Shown in pieces: positions 14,634 to 21,818 of a DNA stretch of 23,003 nucleotides. How positions within the stretch are numbered: the first letter of the stretch is position 1; every line of letters begins with the position of its first letter. Source of the DNA: an uncultured bacterium. GTDB lineage: Bacteria; Bacteroidota; Bacteroidia; Bacteroidales; Muribaculaceae. The stretch spans positions 1 to 23,003 of the forward strand of contig CAJMNI010000040.1 in assembly GCA_905214735.1 (NCBI GenBank). The letters are read 5' to 3'. The notes beneath the pieces were generated by a model. It saw only the letters and a list, made by a program, of their open reading frames with translations. It was not told where the DNA came from and ran no database searches. The translations under genes were made by a program, and so were the position numbers.

Positions 14634-15989
14634 TTAGCACACTGCCTCTTCCACCGGCATTTCCTTAACTCTGACGTCGGCCACCGGATGATCCTGCTGG
14701 AAACGGTGCAGCCGCTGACCGAGCAGACGGAACGTATCCTCGTCGCTGATCATCGACACGCAGGCGCGTATGCCGGGTTGCTCCGAACCGGTCGATTTCA
14801 GTCCGATCGACGAAACGCCGTAACGGATCAGCTCCTGCTGCAGCTCCTCGCCGCCAAGACCGGGATATCCGATCGTGAAGAAAAAGCCGTCGGCTATCGG
14901 CTGGTCGCCGTCCATGTCGTAGACAATGTGGAAACCGTTCTGCTCGAACAGGGGCTTGATAGCGGCGGCGCGGCGGCCGTAATCGCGGCAATGGTCCACG
15001 AAATCGAGACGTCCTTCAACAGCTGCGTTGAGCATGGCGGCCAATCCGAACTGCGCCGAATGGGCCGTGCCCGACGAAGAGCAGTAGAGCACACCGTAGA
15101 CATACGAATCGCCGAAACGCGGCATCTCGTAAAATTTCTCGCAGAATTCATACTTGCGGTCGTAGACAGCCTGGCTCATGCAGACAAGAGCGATACGCTG
15201 GCCGGCATAGCTGAAAATCTTCGAACCGGAAAGAAGGAGGATATAATTGTCGGTATATTTGGCCACGGTCGACCCGAAAGGAGGCACGCCGGGATGGCTC
15301 ACGTCTTTGCGGAAATCCATTCCGAAATATGCCAGGTCTTCAAGCACGATGCAATCATATTTCGTGGCGAGTCGCCCGATTATCTCAAGCTCCTCCTCGG
15401 TGAGGTTTGTCCAAGCCGGATTGTTGGGATTGCTATAAAGCAGGGCCGTGATGTTGCCCTTGGAAAGGATCGATTCCAGTTTTTCCTCGAGCTTGGCGCC
15501 GCGATAGCGATAGATGTCGAAAGCCTCGTCTTTGATGCCGAGAAGCTTTGCCTGGTTGCGGTTGGCCGGGAAACCGGGGTTGATGAAGAGAATCGTGTCT
15601 TTCTCCTTGAGACGCTGCGAGAGAAGGAGCTGGATCGTGAAGCATCCTTGCATCGATCCGACCGTCGGGATCACGCACCGGGCCGGAACGTCGACGTCGA
15701 GGAAAGCTTTAAGAAACGCCGAACCGGCCTTCTTAAGCTCGGGGATTCCCTGGATGGGAGGATACTTGTTGGCTATTCCCGAGCTGAGAGCTGTGATCTC
15801 AGCCTCCACACCGATCGTTTCGGCGGGAAGTCCGGGATTGCCGATTTCGAGATGCACCATCTTTTCATCGGCCATGCTCTCGACTTCAGCGGCCAGAGAG
15901 CATATCTGGCGGATCGTGGCGGTTTCTATATCTATGATTCCGACATTTTCTACAGCCTGCCGGAACATTGAGTCGGTGATTGGATACAT
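14634..15989 (-). CDS. PLP-dependent class I/II aminotransferase
   Basis: A 451-aa fold-type I aminotransferase, cytoplasmic. Lys257 in SGSKIFSYAGQR is the PLP Schiff-base lysine. NPNNPAW (187-193) and Asp218 in LEDLAYFG contact the cofactor. Arg408 in IRACVS is placed to bind the substrate carboxylate. Substrate choice cannot be read directly. Its position between indolepyruvate oxidoreductase and a CoA-transferase suggests aromatic or other hydrophobic amino acids converted to 2-oxo acids. A 166-nt gap separates it from iorB and holds a pyrimidine-rich leader, so it may have its own promoter. The C-terminus (about 435-451) is an acidic, Val-rich tail. Confidence 0.88.
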   Translation of the reverse strand: MYPITDSMFRQAVENVGIIDIETATIRQICSLAAEVESMADEKMVHLEIGNPGLPAETIGVEAEITALSSGIANKYPPIQGIPELKKAGSAFLKAFLDVDVPARCVIPTVGSMQGCFTIQLLLSQRLKEKDTILFINPGFPANRNQAKLLGIKDEAFDIYRYRGAKLEEKLESILSKGNITALLYSNPNNPAWTNLTEEELEIIGRLATKYDCIVLEDLAYFGMDFRKDVSHPGVPPFGSTVAKYTDNYILLLSGSKIFSYAGQRIALVCMSQAVYDRKYEFCEKFYEMPRFGDSYVYGVLYCSSSGTAHSAQFGLAAMLNAAVEGRLDFVDHCRDYGRRAAAIKPLFEQNGFHIVYDMDGDQPIADGFFFTIGYPGLGGEELQQELIRYGVSSIGLKSTGSEQPGIRACVSMISDEDTFRLLGQRLHRFQQDHPVADVRVKEMPVEEAVC

Positions 15990-16018
15990 TTTAAGATGAA
16001 TTTCTGTGCAGATATAAA

Positions 16019-16077
16019 AGATTGAGGAGAGAGGAGAGCAATAGGAGGAGAATCGAGGAGGGAGGCAGAATCGGGAA
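16019..16077 (-). other. Pyrimidine-rich leader tract of the aminotransferase gene
   Basis: The plus strand is nearly all purine over this stretch (repeats of GAGGAG), so the mRNA leader is a run of CTCC/TCC units with few purines. It lies 30-90 nt before the aminotransferase ATG. The reason is unknown; it keeps the leader unstructured and resembles the anti-Shine-Dalgarno sequence. Confidence 0.45.
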
Positions 16078-16139
16078 TTGGCTGCTTAAACAAATATCAG
16101 TTTAATTTGTAAAAATGCGGATTATGAATTGTTGACGTT

Positions 16140-16154
16140 CATGCCCGGGGCATG
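16140..16154 (-). other. Short hairpin right after iorB
   Basis: CATGCCC, a single central base and GGGCATG form an almost perfect palindrome immediately after the iorB stop. No T-run follows on the minus strand, so it is more likely a 3'-end stabilising or processing hairpin than a terminator. Confidence 0.4.
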
Positions 16155-16155
16155 A

Positions 16156-16740
16156 TTATGAAAGGGAAGAAGCAGCTTTTTCCCGGCCGGCGCGGAATGC
16201 GCCGATGTTCGATTCCACTATTTTGTCGCCCTTTGGGCCGAAAACGGTTCTGATGGCGTCTTCGATCTTGGAGGGCTCGATGTCGATAAAGGGGGAGGCT
16301 GCGCCAAGGAGCACAAGGTTGGAGCTTCTGGCAGTTGCCACCTCTTTGGCGAGTTCGTCCATATTGAAAGCCACCACGTTGGGGCAGTTCCCCAGCTCAT
16401 TCATCACGGCTTCCATCTCGGGATAATTGTCGATGTTGACAAAAGGCTCGGTATTGGTCACAATCCAGCCCTTCTTCGAAAGGAAAGGAAGGTAACGGAG
16501 AGCCTCCATCGGTTCGAGGCTGACGATGAGGTCGGCGCCGCCGAGGGGAATCAGGTCCGAATTGATCGGATCGGAGCTGATGCGGAGATTCGACTGCACG
16601 TCGCCGCCGCGCTGGCTCATGCCGTGGACTTCGGCCTGCTTGAGATAAAGGTTTTCGGCGAGAGCCGCCGCACCTAAAATTGTGGCGATCGTGAGAATAC
16701 CCTGACCTCCGACGCCTGCTAATACGATATCTGATTTCAT
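16156..16740 (-). CDS. iorB: Indolepyruvate oxidoreductase subunit beta
   Basis: The 194-aa gamma-type subunit of the 2-oxoacid:ferredoxin oxidoreductase that acts on arylpyruvates. With IorA it decarboxylates indolepyruvate, phenylpyruvate or hydroxyphenylpyruvate to the arylacetyl-CoA and reduces ferredoxin. VLAGVGGQGILTIATILG (6-23) is the glycine-rich start typical of this subunit. EVHGMSQRGGDVQSNLRI (37-54) is the conserved block contacting CoA and IorA. DLIVSLEPMEALRYLPFL is also family-like. The length is normal and no cysteine cluster motifs are present, as expected. It starts 88 nt after iorA on the same strand, most likely the same transcript. Confidence 0.93.
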   Translation of the reverse strand: MKSDIVLAGVGGQGILTIATILGAAALAENLYLKQAEVHGMSQRGGDVQSNLRISSDPINSDLIPLGGADLIVSLEPMEALRYLPFLSKKGWIVTNTEPFVNIDNYPEMEAVMNELGNCPNVVAFNMDELAKEVATARSSNLVLLGAASPFIDIEPSKIEDAIRTVFGPKGDKIVESNIGAFRAGREKAASSLS

Positions 16741-16828
16741 TTGGGTTCGTTTTGTGATAAGATAAAGGAGTTTTCAGGCCTTGGGATTGAATCGCGCCTG
16801 GCCTTTCTGACTCTCATTGAAACTCGCT

Positions 16829-18460
16829 TCAGGCTTTTTTCGCTTTCTGGGAAGCGTGGCGGCGGGCGGTCTGGATGCATTCGCGGCGCGAAATCACGAC
16901 AGAGAGGCCCTTGTATTCGATCTCCTCGCGGAAGAGGGCCATCATCTCGTCGTGGTTCTTCGGCAAGGAATCGATTGTGCGCACATGAGCCGGGTCGGCG
17001 CCGAGTCCGCGGCAGATGTCTTCGAGTTTGCCGGTTCCCTGTGAATCCTGACCTCCGGTCATGCCCGTGGTAAGGTTGTCGGAGATGATCACCAGCATCG
17101 GAGTGTTCTCATTGATGGCGTCGAGCAGGCCGGTCATGCCGCTGTGGGTAAACGTCGAGTCACCGATGATGGCCACCGAGGGGAATTGTCCGGCGTCGGC
17201 CGCCCCTTTGGCCATTGTGATCGAGGCGCCCATGTCGACGCAGGTGTCGATTGCGTTGAACGGTTTGAGGAAGCCCAACGTGTAGCAACCGATGTCGCCG
17301 AAGACCTTAGGCGATTCATAAGCGGCCAAAGCGTCGTTGAGAGCCGAATAGACGTCGCGGTGTCCGCAACCGGGGCAGAGCATCGGCGGACGGGGAGCCA
17401 CAACTTCAGAAGCGGCGTGTTGCTCGCGGTGGATCAAAGCGTCGCAGTCAGGCACCACGCGCTTGACAGCCTCTTTCACCAGATCGGGGTTGAGTTCGCC
17501 ATCGCGCACCACCTGCCCGGCAAGTTTGCCGTAGATGCGTTTCCCCTCGCGAACCAATCCTGCGATGCGACGCTCGATGAAGGGCTGACCCTCCTCGATC
17601 ACGAGAAGTTCGTCGCAGGAGTCATAGAGACGGCGGATCATTTTCTCGGGAAGAGGATACTGGCTGACCTTCACCACCGGGAAGGGGCATTCGCCGCTGA
17701 AGCATTCCTTCAGATAATTATAGGCGATTCCGCTGGCCACAATGCCGAGGCGATGGTCGCGACCCTCCTCGTAGCGGTTGAAGGGGGATGTCTCGGAGGC
17801 TTTCACAAATCCCTCCTGGTCTTTGATGAGCTGGCGGTTGCGCACCTTCGACATAGCCGGCATGAGCACCCACTGGCGGGGATTGCGCGGATAATGAAGG
17901 TCGTTTTCGGGGGAAGGCTCGCATTCGGTCTCGACAACCGAACGGGAATGGCTGAGACGGGTCACGAGGCGAACGAGCACCGGGATGCCGCAACGCTCCG
18001 AGAGCTCGAAGCCATAGCGCGCCATGTCGTAAGCCTCCTGCTGGTTCGACGGCTCGAGAGCCGGCACCATGGCGAAGTCGGCGTAAAAACGGGAATCCTG
18101 CTCATTCTGAGAAGAATGCATCGACGGGTCGTCGGCCGCTATCACAAGAAGACCTCCGTTGGCTCCCGTCATGCCCGAATTGATAAAGGGGTCGGCGGCA
18201 ACGTTCAGGCCGACATGCTTCATCGACGTCATCGCCCTGCGCCCGCAGAACGACATGCCGAGAGCCTCCTCCATGGCCGTCTTTTCATTGCTCGACCAGT
18301 GGGAATGGATTCCGCGCTCGCGGGCTGTCGGATTTTTCTGTACGAACTCGAGAATTTCGGTCGACGGTGTTCCCGGATAGGCATACGCCCCCGAAAGACC
18401 TGCGTTGATCGCTCCAAGAGCCAACGCCTCGTCACCGAGCAAAAGCTGTTTACTTTTCAT
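16829..18460 (-). CDS. iorA: Indolepyruvate oxidoreductase subunit alpha (short form)
   Basis: A 543-aa thiamine-diphosphate subunit that oxidatively decarboxylates arylpyruvates and passes electrons to ferredoxin. N-terminal pyrimidine-binding and transketolase-like region: LLLGDEALALGAINAG, AYPGTPSTEI (27-36), WSSNEKTAMEEALG with Glu59, and KHVGLNVAADP. C-terminal TPP half: MLCPGCGHRDV (360-370), GDIGCYTLG (388-396), GDSTFTHSG (433-441) and DN (461-462). Cys362, Cys365, Cys392 and Cys528 are spaced like the four ligands of the proximal 4Fe-4S cluster in related oxidoreductases. The ferredoxin domain with two further clusters, usual at the end of archaeal IorA, is missing; the protein stops 15 residues after Cys528 with a Lys/Ala tail. 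I chose the ATG at 18460; a TTG 33 nt upstream is unlikely. It heads the cluster. Confidence 0.94.
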   Translation of the reverse strand: MKSKQLLLGDEALALGAINAGLSGAYAYPGTPSTEILEFVQKNPTARERGIHSHWSSNEKTAMEEALGMSFCGRRAMTSMKHVGLNVAADPFINSGMTGANGGLLVIAADDPSMHSSQNEQDSRFYADFAMVPALEPSNQQEAYDMARYGFELSERCGIPVLVRLVTRLSHSRSVVETECEPSPENDLHYPRNPRQWVLMPAMSKVRNRQLIKDQEGFVKASETSPFNRYEEGRDHRLGIVASGIAYNYLKECFSGECPFPVVKVSQYPLPEKMIRRLYDSCDELLVIEEGQPFIERRIAGLVREGKRIYGKLAGQVVRDGELNPDLVKEAVKRVVPDCDALIHREQHAASEVVAPRPPMLCPGCGHRDVYSALNDALAAYESPKVFGDIGCYTLGFLKPFNAIDTCVDMGASITMAKGAADAGQFPSVAIIGDSTFTHSGMTGLLDAINENTPMLVIISDNLTTGMTGGQDSQGTGKLEDICRGLGADPAHVRTIDSLPKNHDEMMALFREEIEYKGLSVVISRRECIQTARRHASQKAKKA

Positions 18461-18517
18461 GGGTGCCGTTAGATTTAAGGTTAACCGGTCCAAGCATTTG
18501 GAATCGGTAAGTTTTTT

Positions 18518-18580
18518 GCAACTTTATAAAAAAGTTGTGAGTTTTTGGTATGCAGCAATTATAAATGGTTTATAAATTGC
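18518..18580 (-). other. iorA leader with two hairpins
   Basis: In the roughly 135-nt leader, GCAATT-ATAAA pairs with TTTATAAATTGC (18555-18580, one bulge), and CAACTTT pairs with AAAGTTG around 18518-18537. Neither is followed by a long T-run on the minus strand. They could time or gate expression. I match them to no known riboswitch. Confidence 0.4.
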
Positions 18581-18598
18581 CGAAGTTTGAGTCTGATG

Positions 18599-18629
18599 TT
18601 GCAAATATAATGATAATTTCGTAAATTAG
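18599..18629 (+). promoter_or_regulatory. dsbD promoter
   Basis: TTG (18599-18601), a 20-nt spacer and TAAATTAG (18622-18629, one mismatch to TAnnTTTG). The leader would be about 20 nt. It overlaps the iorA promoter almost completely. Confidence 0.5.
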
Positions 18630-18632
18630 CAA
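18602..18632 (-). promoter_or_regulatory. iorA promoter
   Basis: On the minus strand TTG (18630-18632, within a T6G run), a 20-nt spacer (18610-18629) and TATATTTG (18602-18609), a full match to the Bacteroidetes pattern. It drives iorA and probably iorB, and overlaps the divergent dsbD promoter. Confidence 0.75.
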
Positions 18633-18655
18633 AAAATTTAAAACGAACCTTACCT

Positions 18656-20656
18656 ATGAAACGACTTGCATTGACCTTACTGGTGATGCTGACGACTCTT
18701 GTGGGCATGGCTTCCAACGAAGTGAGCTGGACTTACAAGATCACGGGCGACAACACCCCCAACCCGGTGCTCGAGATGACGGCCACCGTCAAACCGGGCT
18801 TCCACATGTATTCGCAGGACAACCCCGAAGCCGGAGGAGTCCCGCTGACTTTCAACTTCGACCTCAAGGGCTGCGTGCTCGACGGCAAGACGAAAGCCAG
18901 CAAGAACTACACCAAGGAGTATGACGACATCATGGAGACCGACGTGCATTTCTACACGGGCACAGTCACCTTCCGTCAGAAACTGAAACCGACCGCCGAG
19001 AAATGGAATGCCAGCGTTGAGATCGGCGGCCAGGTATGCGACGACTCCGGTTGCTTCCGCATCGTCGAGGGACACGCCTACAAAGGGACCGCTCCTGTAA
19101 CTGAAGAGATGAAGAAAGAGGCCGCCCTTCTCGAACAGGAAGCCGCCGCTTCCGATTCGATTCCGGCCGATTCCGTCGCAGCAGCGGCTCCCGCTGCTAT
19201 CGGCGACGGCGACCACTCCCAGTGGTGGAACAACGTGGAGGCCGAGATGAAAGCCTTCGAAGACACCCCCGAACAGAGCGAGCGCTCCTTATGGTATATA
19301 TTCATCGCCGGATTCATCGGCGGACTCATCGCGCTGGTCACCCCCTGCGTTTGGCCCATGATTCCTATGACCGTCTCCTTCTTCCTGAAACAGAACAAGG
19401 ATAAGAGCAAGGGAATCAAGTCGGCTATGGTATATGGCGCCTCGATTATCGTGATCTATGTTGCGCTCGGACTGATAGTCACCGCCATATTCGGAGCCTC
19501 GGCGCTCAACGAACTGGCCACGAGCGCGGGCTTCAACATAGCCTTCTTCATTCTGCTCGTGATTTTCGCATTCTCCTTCATGGGAGGTTTCGAGCTGACC
19601 CTCCCCTCGAAGTGGACCAACAAAATGGACTCGAAGGTCGACAGCACCACGGGGTATCTGAGCCTCTTCTTTATGGCCTTCACCCTCTGCCTCGTCTCCT
19701 TCTCCTGCACGGGCCCGATCATCGGCACGCTCCTCGTTGAGGCGGCTGCAAGCTCCAACTTCATCTCTCCGGCTATCGGAATGTTCGGCTTCGCCCTGGC
19801 CCTCGCCCTTCCATTCACTCTCTTCGCCATCTTCCCGACATGGCTCAAGTCGATGCCCAAGAGCGGCGGATGGATGAATACGGTCAAGGTAGTGCTCGGT
19901 TTCCTTGAGCTCGCCCTCGCCCTCAAGTTCCTCTCGGTGGCCGACCTCGCCTATGGCTGGCGCCTGATGGACCGCGAGGTATTCGTAGCCCTCTGGATCG
20001 TGATCTTCGCCCTGCTCGGCTTCTATCTGCTCGGCAAGATCACCCTTCCCCACGACGACAAGCTTGAAAAGATCGGTATCACCCGCTTCATGCTCGCCCT
20101 CATCTCCCTCGCCTTCGCCGTCTATATGCTTCCGGGCCTCTGGGGAGCTCCCCTCAAGAGCATCTCCGCTTTCGCTCCCCCGATCTATACCCAGGACTTC
20201 AACCTCTATGAAGGCGACGTCCACGCTCAGGTTGACTCCTACGAGGAGGGTATGGAACTCGGCGCGAAACTCAACAAACCGGTGCTCATCGACTTCTCCG
20301 GCTACGGCTGCGTGAACTGCCGCAAGATGGAAGCCGCAGTGCTCACCAACGCCGACATCAAGAAGAGCGTCGACGAGGATTTCGTGCTCGTAACCCTTAT
20401 GGTCGACGACAAGAAACCCCTTCCCCAGCCCATCAAGGTGACGGAATCGAACGGCGTGACAAGAACGCTCCGCACCTACGGCGACAAGTGGAGCTATCTA
20501 CAGCGCAGCAAGTTTGGCGCAAACGCCCAGCCTTATTACGTAATTCTCGACCAGAACGGAAAACCGCTCAACAACTCCTATCCCTACGATGAGGATGTCG
20601 ACAAATACAAGAAATTCCTGAAAACAGGTCTCGACAACTATAAGAAAGCAAAATAA
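18656..20656 (+). CDS. dsbD: Thiol:disulfide interchange protein DsbD
   Basis: A 666-aa inner-membrane protein that carries electrons from cytoplasmic thioredoxin to periplasmic thiol reductases. The signal peptide spans about 1-20. The N-terminal periplasmic domain carries a Cys128/Cys133 pair (GQVCDDSGC), matching the substrate-reducing site. A Glu/Ala-rich linker spans about 148-205. The membrane domain has about eight helices (213-495) with its two key cysteines in VTPCVWPM (Cys231) and SFSCTGP (Cys351). The C-terminal thioredoxin domain has CVNC (Cys552 and Cys555). Arrangement and length match full-length DsbD. It has its own promoter and a strong terminator, so it is a single-gene unit diverging from iorA. 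A ScsB-type relative cannot be excluded. Confidence 0.94.
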   Translation: MKRLALTLLVMLTTLVGMASNEVSWTYKITGDNTPNPVLEMTATVKPGFHMYSQDNPEAGGVPLTFNFDLKGCVLDGKTKASKNYTKEYDDIMETDVHFYTGTVTFRQKLKPTAEKWNASVEIGGQVCDDSGCFRIVEGHAYKGTAPVTEEMKKEAALLEQEAAASDSIPADSVAAAAPAAIGDGDHSQWWNNVEAEMKAFEDTPEQSERSLWYIFIAGFIGGLIALVTPCVWPMIPMTVSFFLKQNKDKSKGIKSAMVYGASIIVIYVALGLIVTAIFGASALNELATSAGFNIAFFILLVIFAFSFMGGFELTLPSKWTNKMDSKVDSTTGYLSLFFMAFTLCLVSFSCTGPIIGTLLVEAAASSNFISPAIGMFGFALALALPFTLFAIFPTWLKSMPKSGGWMNTVKVVLGFLELALALKFLSVADLAYGWRLMDREVFVALWIVIFALLGFYLLGKITLPHDDKLEKIGITRFMLALISLAFAVYMLPGLWGAPLKSISAFAPPIYTQDFNLYEGDVHAQVDSYEEGMELGAKLNKPVLIDFSGYGCVNCRKMEAAVLTNADIKKSVDEDFVLVTLMVDDKKPLPQPIKVTESNGVTRTLRTYGDKWSYLQRSKFGANAQPYYVILDQNGKPLNNSYPYDEDVDKYKKFLKTGLDNYKKAK

Positions 20657-20680
20657 CCGACGCCTTAAAACCATTATAAC

Positions 20681-20719
20681 CGACTGCCCGGAGCCGATCT
20701 TCCGGGCAGTCGATTTTTT
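20681..20719 (+). terminator. dsbD terminator
   Basis: CGACTGCCCGGA (20681-20692) pairs perfectly with TCCGGGCAGTCG (20701-20712) around an 8-nt loop and is followed by ATTTTTT. It lies 25 nt after the dsbD stop. Confidence 0.92.
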
Positions 20720-20771
20720 GTAGCTTCGGAGACTGCCCCAATAAACAGATATCTGGATAGACAAAATCGGG

Positions 20772-21659
20772 ATGCAGTTACGTTTCGTTATTATGACAGT
20801 TTATTTGACAAAGATTATCCGACGCACAGTCGTCCCCGCTTTAATAATAATGCCGGCAGCGTTCTCCTGCTTTAGCACCGGAGCATCGGCGCAAAACCTC
20901 ACCCATCGCTATATAGAATTGGCCGATTCGGCCGACAATTATATCAAGCATGAACGCTGGAACGACGCCGAGCGCACACTCGTGGCTGCCCTGCGCTCCG
21001 ATCCGGCCAACAAGTCGAATTATCTCATCTGGTCGAATCTCGGCTACGTGCGCACTCAGCTCAACGACTATCCGGGAGCGTCGGAGGCGATAGAGATCGG
21101 TCTGGCGCAGGCGCCAAAATCTACTGTGCTCCTCACCCAGAAAGGGCGCACCGAACTGACGTTCGGCCACAATGAGAAAGCCCTCGAAGCTTTCGACAAA
21201 GCCCTCGAAGTTGACAGCACTCTGCAATGGCCGCGGCAGATGAGAGGAATGCTCTGCCTTCGCAAACGCGACGTGGAGGGGGCCGAGAAGGATTTCGACA
21301 CTTACGAAAGACTGCACGGGGCTAACAACGCCGTGATAAAAACAGGAAGGGCCCAGATCGCCACATTGCGCAACAAGCCTAAGGAGGCCATCGCTTTTTA
21401 TGACGAGGCCTACAAGCTCGACCCCGACGAACTCTATGCCGTCAATAAATTCCTCACCGCCTATTATTTCAACATGCTCACCGACGTGGAGGAAGATTTG
21501 CGGGAGGCAATTCAGAAATATCCGCGGTCGGGCACGCTTTATCTCATGAGGGCCGCTCTCCACAAAGAACGCTACCAGCCCGAAGAGGCCAAACTCGACA
21601 AACGCCTCGCTCTCGAATATGGAGCGGACCCTGCCCTGGCCGACCGGATAGTGCCATAG
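20772..21659 (+). CDS. Exported tetratricopeptide-repeat protein
   Basis: A 295-aa protein with a signal peptide; the likely cleavage is after GASA, before Gln. Mature residues about 42-285 form consecutive TPR-like helix pairs: WNDAERTLVAALRSDP, YPGASEAIEIGLAQAP, NEKALEAFDKALEVD, VEGAEKDFDTYERLHG and PKEAIAFYDEAYKLDP. The last repeats are more diverged. It is probably periplasmic or outer-membrane associated and acts as a protein-binding scaffold; the partner is unknown. Another ATG at 20793 would give a more normal signal peptide, so the start is uncertain. I see no clear promoter between the dsbD terminator and this gene. Confidence 0.85.
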   Translation: MQLRFVIMTVYLTKIIRRTVVPALIIMPAAFSCFSTGASAQNLTHRYIELADSADNYIKHERWNDAERTLVAALRSDPANKSNYLIWSNLGYVRTQLNDYPGASEAIEIGLAQAPKSTVLLTQKGRTELTFGHNEKALEAFDKALEVDSTLQWPRQMRGMLCLRKRDVEGAEKDFDTYERLHGANNAVIKTGRAQIATLRNKPKEAIAFYDEAYKLDPDELYAVNKFLTAYYFNMLTDVEEDLREAIQKYPRSGTLYLMRAALHKERYQPEEAKLDKRLALEYGADPALADRIVP

Positions 21660-21694
21660 CACTGAGCCGCGACATTCGCTCTTTTAAGAATTTT

Positions 21695-21730
21695 TCGGGG
21701 ACAATCTGTTGGGGATCTCCCCGATTTTTA
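21695..21730 (+). terminator. Terminator of the TPR gene
   Basis: TCGGGGA (21695-21701) pairs with TCCCCGA (21718-21724), followed by TTTTTA. An alternative inner hairpin GGGGATCTCCCC (21711-21722) uses part of the same arm. It overlaps the promoter of the next gene. Confidence 0.7.
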
Positions 21731-21739
21731 TTAATTTTG
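21709..21739 (+). promoter_or_regulatory. Promoter of the HU-SPOR gene
   Basis: TTG (21709-21711), a 20-nt spacer and TAATTTTG (21732-21739) match the consensus. The -33 element lies in the loop of the preceding gene's terminator hairpin. Confidence 0.75.
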
Positions 21740-21754
21740 TGAACTTTTTCGCGC

Positions 21755-21779
21755 CTTCGGAAGCGTAACCATTCCGAAG
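21755..21779 (+). other. Leader hairpin of the HU-SPOR gene
   Basis: CTTCGGAA (21755-21762) pairs perfectly with TTCCGAAG (21772-21779), followed by TATTTTCAT. It lies about 10 nt after the predicted transcription start and 40 nt before the start codon, and could act as a weak attenuator. Confidence 0.45.
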
Positions 21780-21818
21780 TATTTTCATAACCTGTTGAGA
21801 AAGAAAACTTAGATAAAA

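Noticed and set aside
14688..15971. Plus-strand open frame over the aminotransferase gene
   Set aside because: It is antisense to a gene with clear PLP motifs and shows no domain of its own.
17144..18472. Plus-strand open frame over iorA
   Set aside because: It is antisense to iorA, with shadow composition and no promoter.
19289..20224. Minus-strand open frame over dsbD, rich in Glu and Gly
   Set aside because: Glu/Gly richness is the reverse reading of Leu/Phe/Ala membrane codons; no signals support it.
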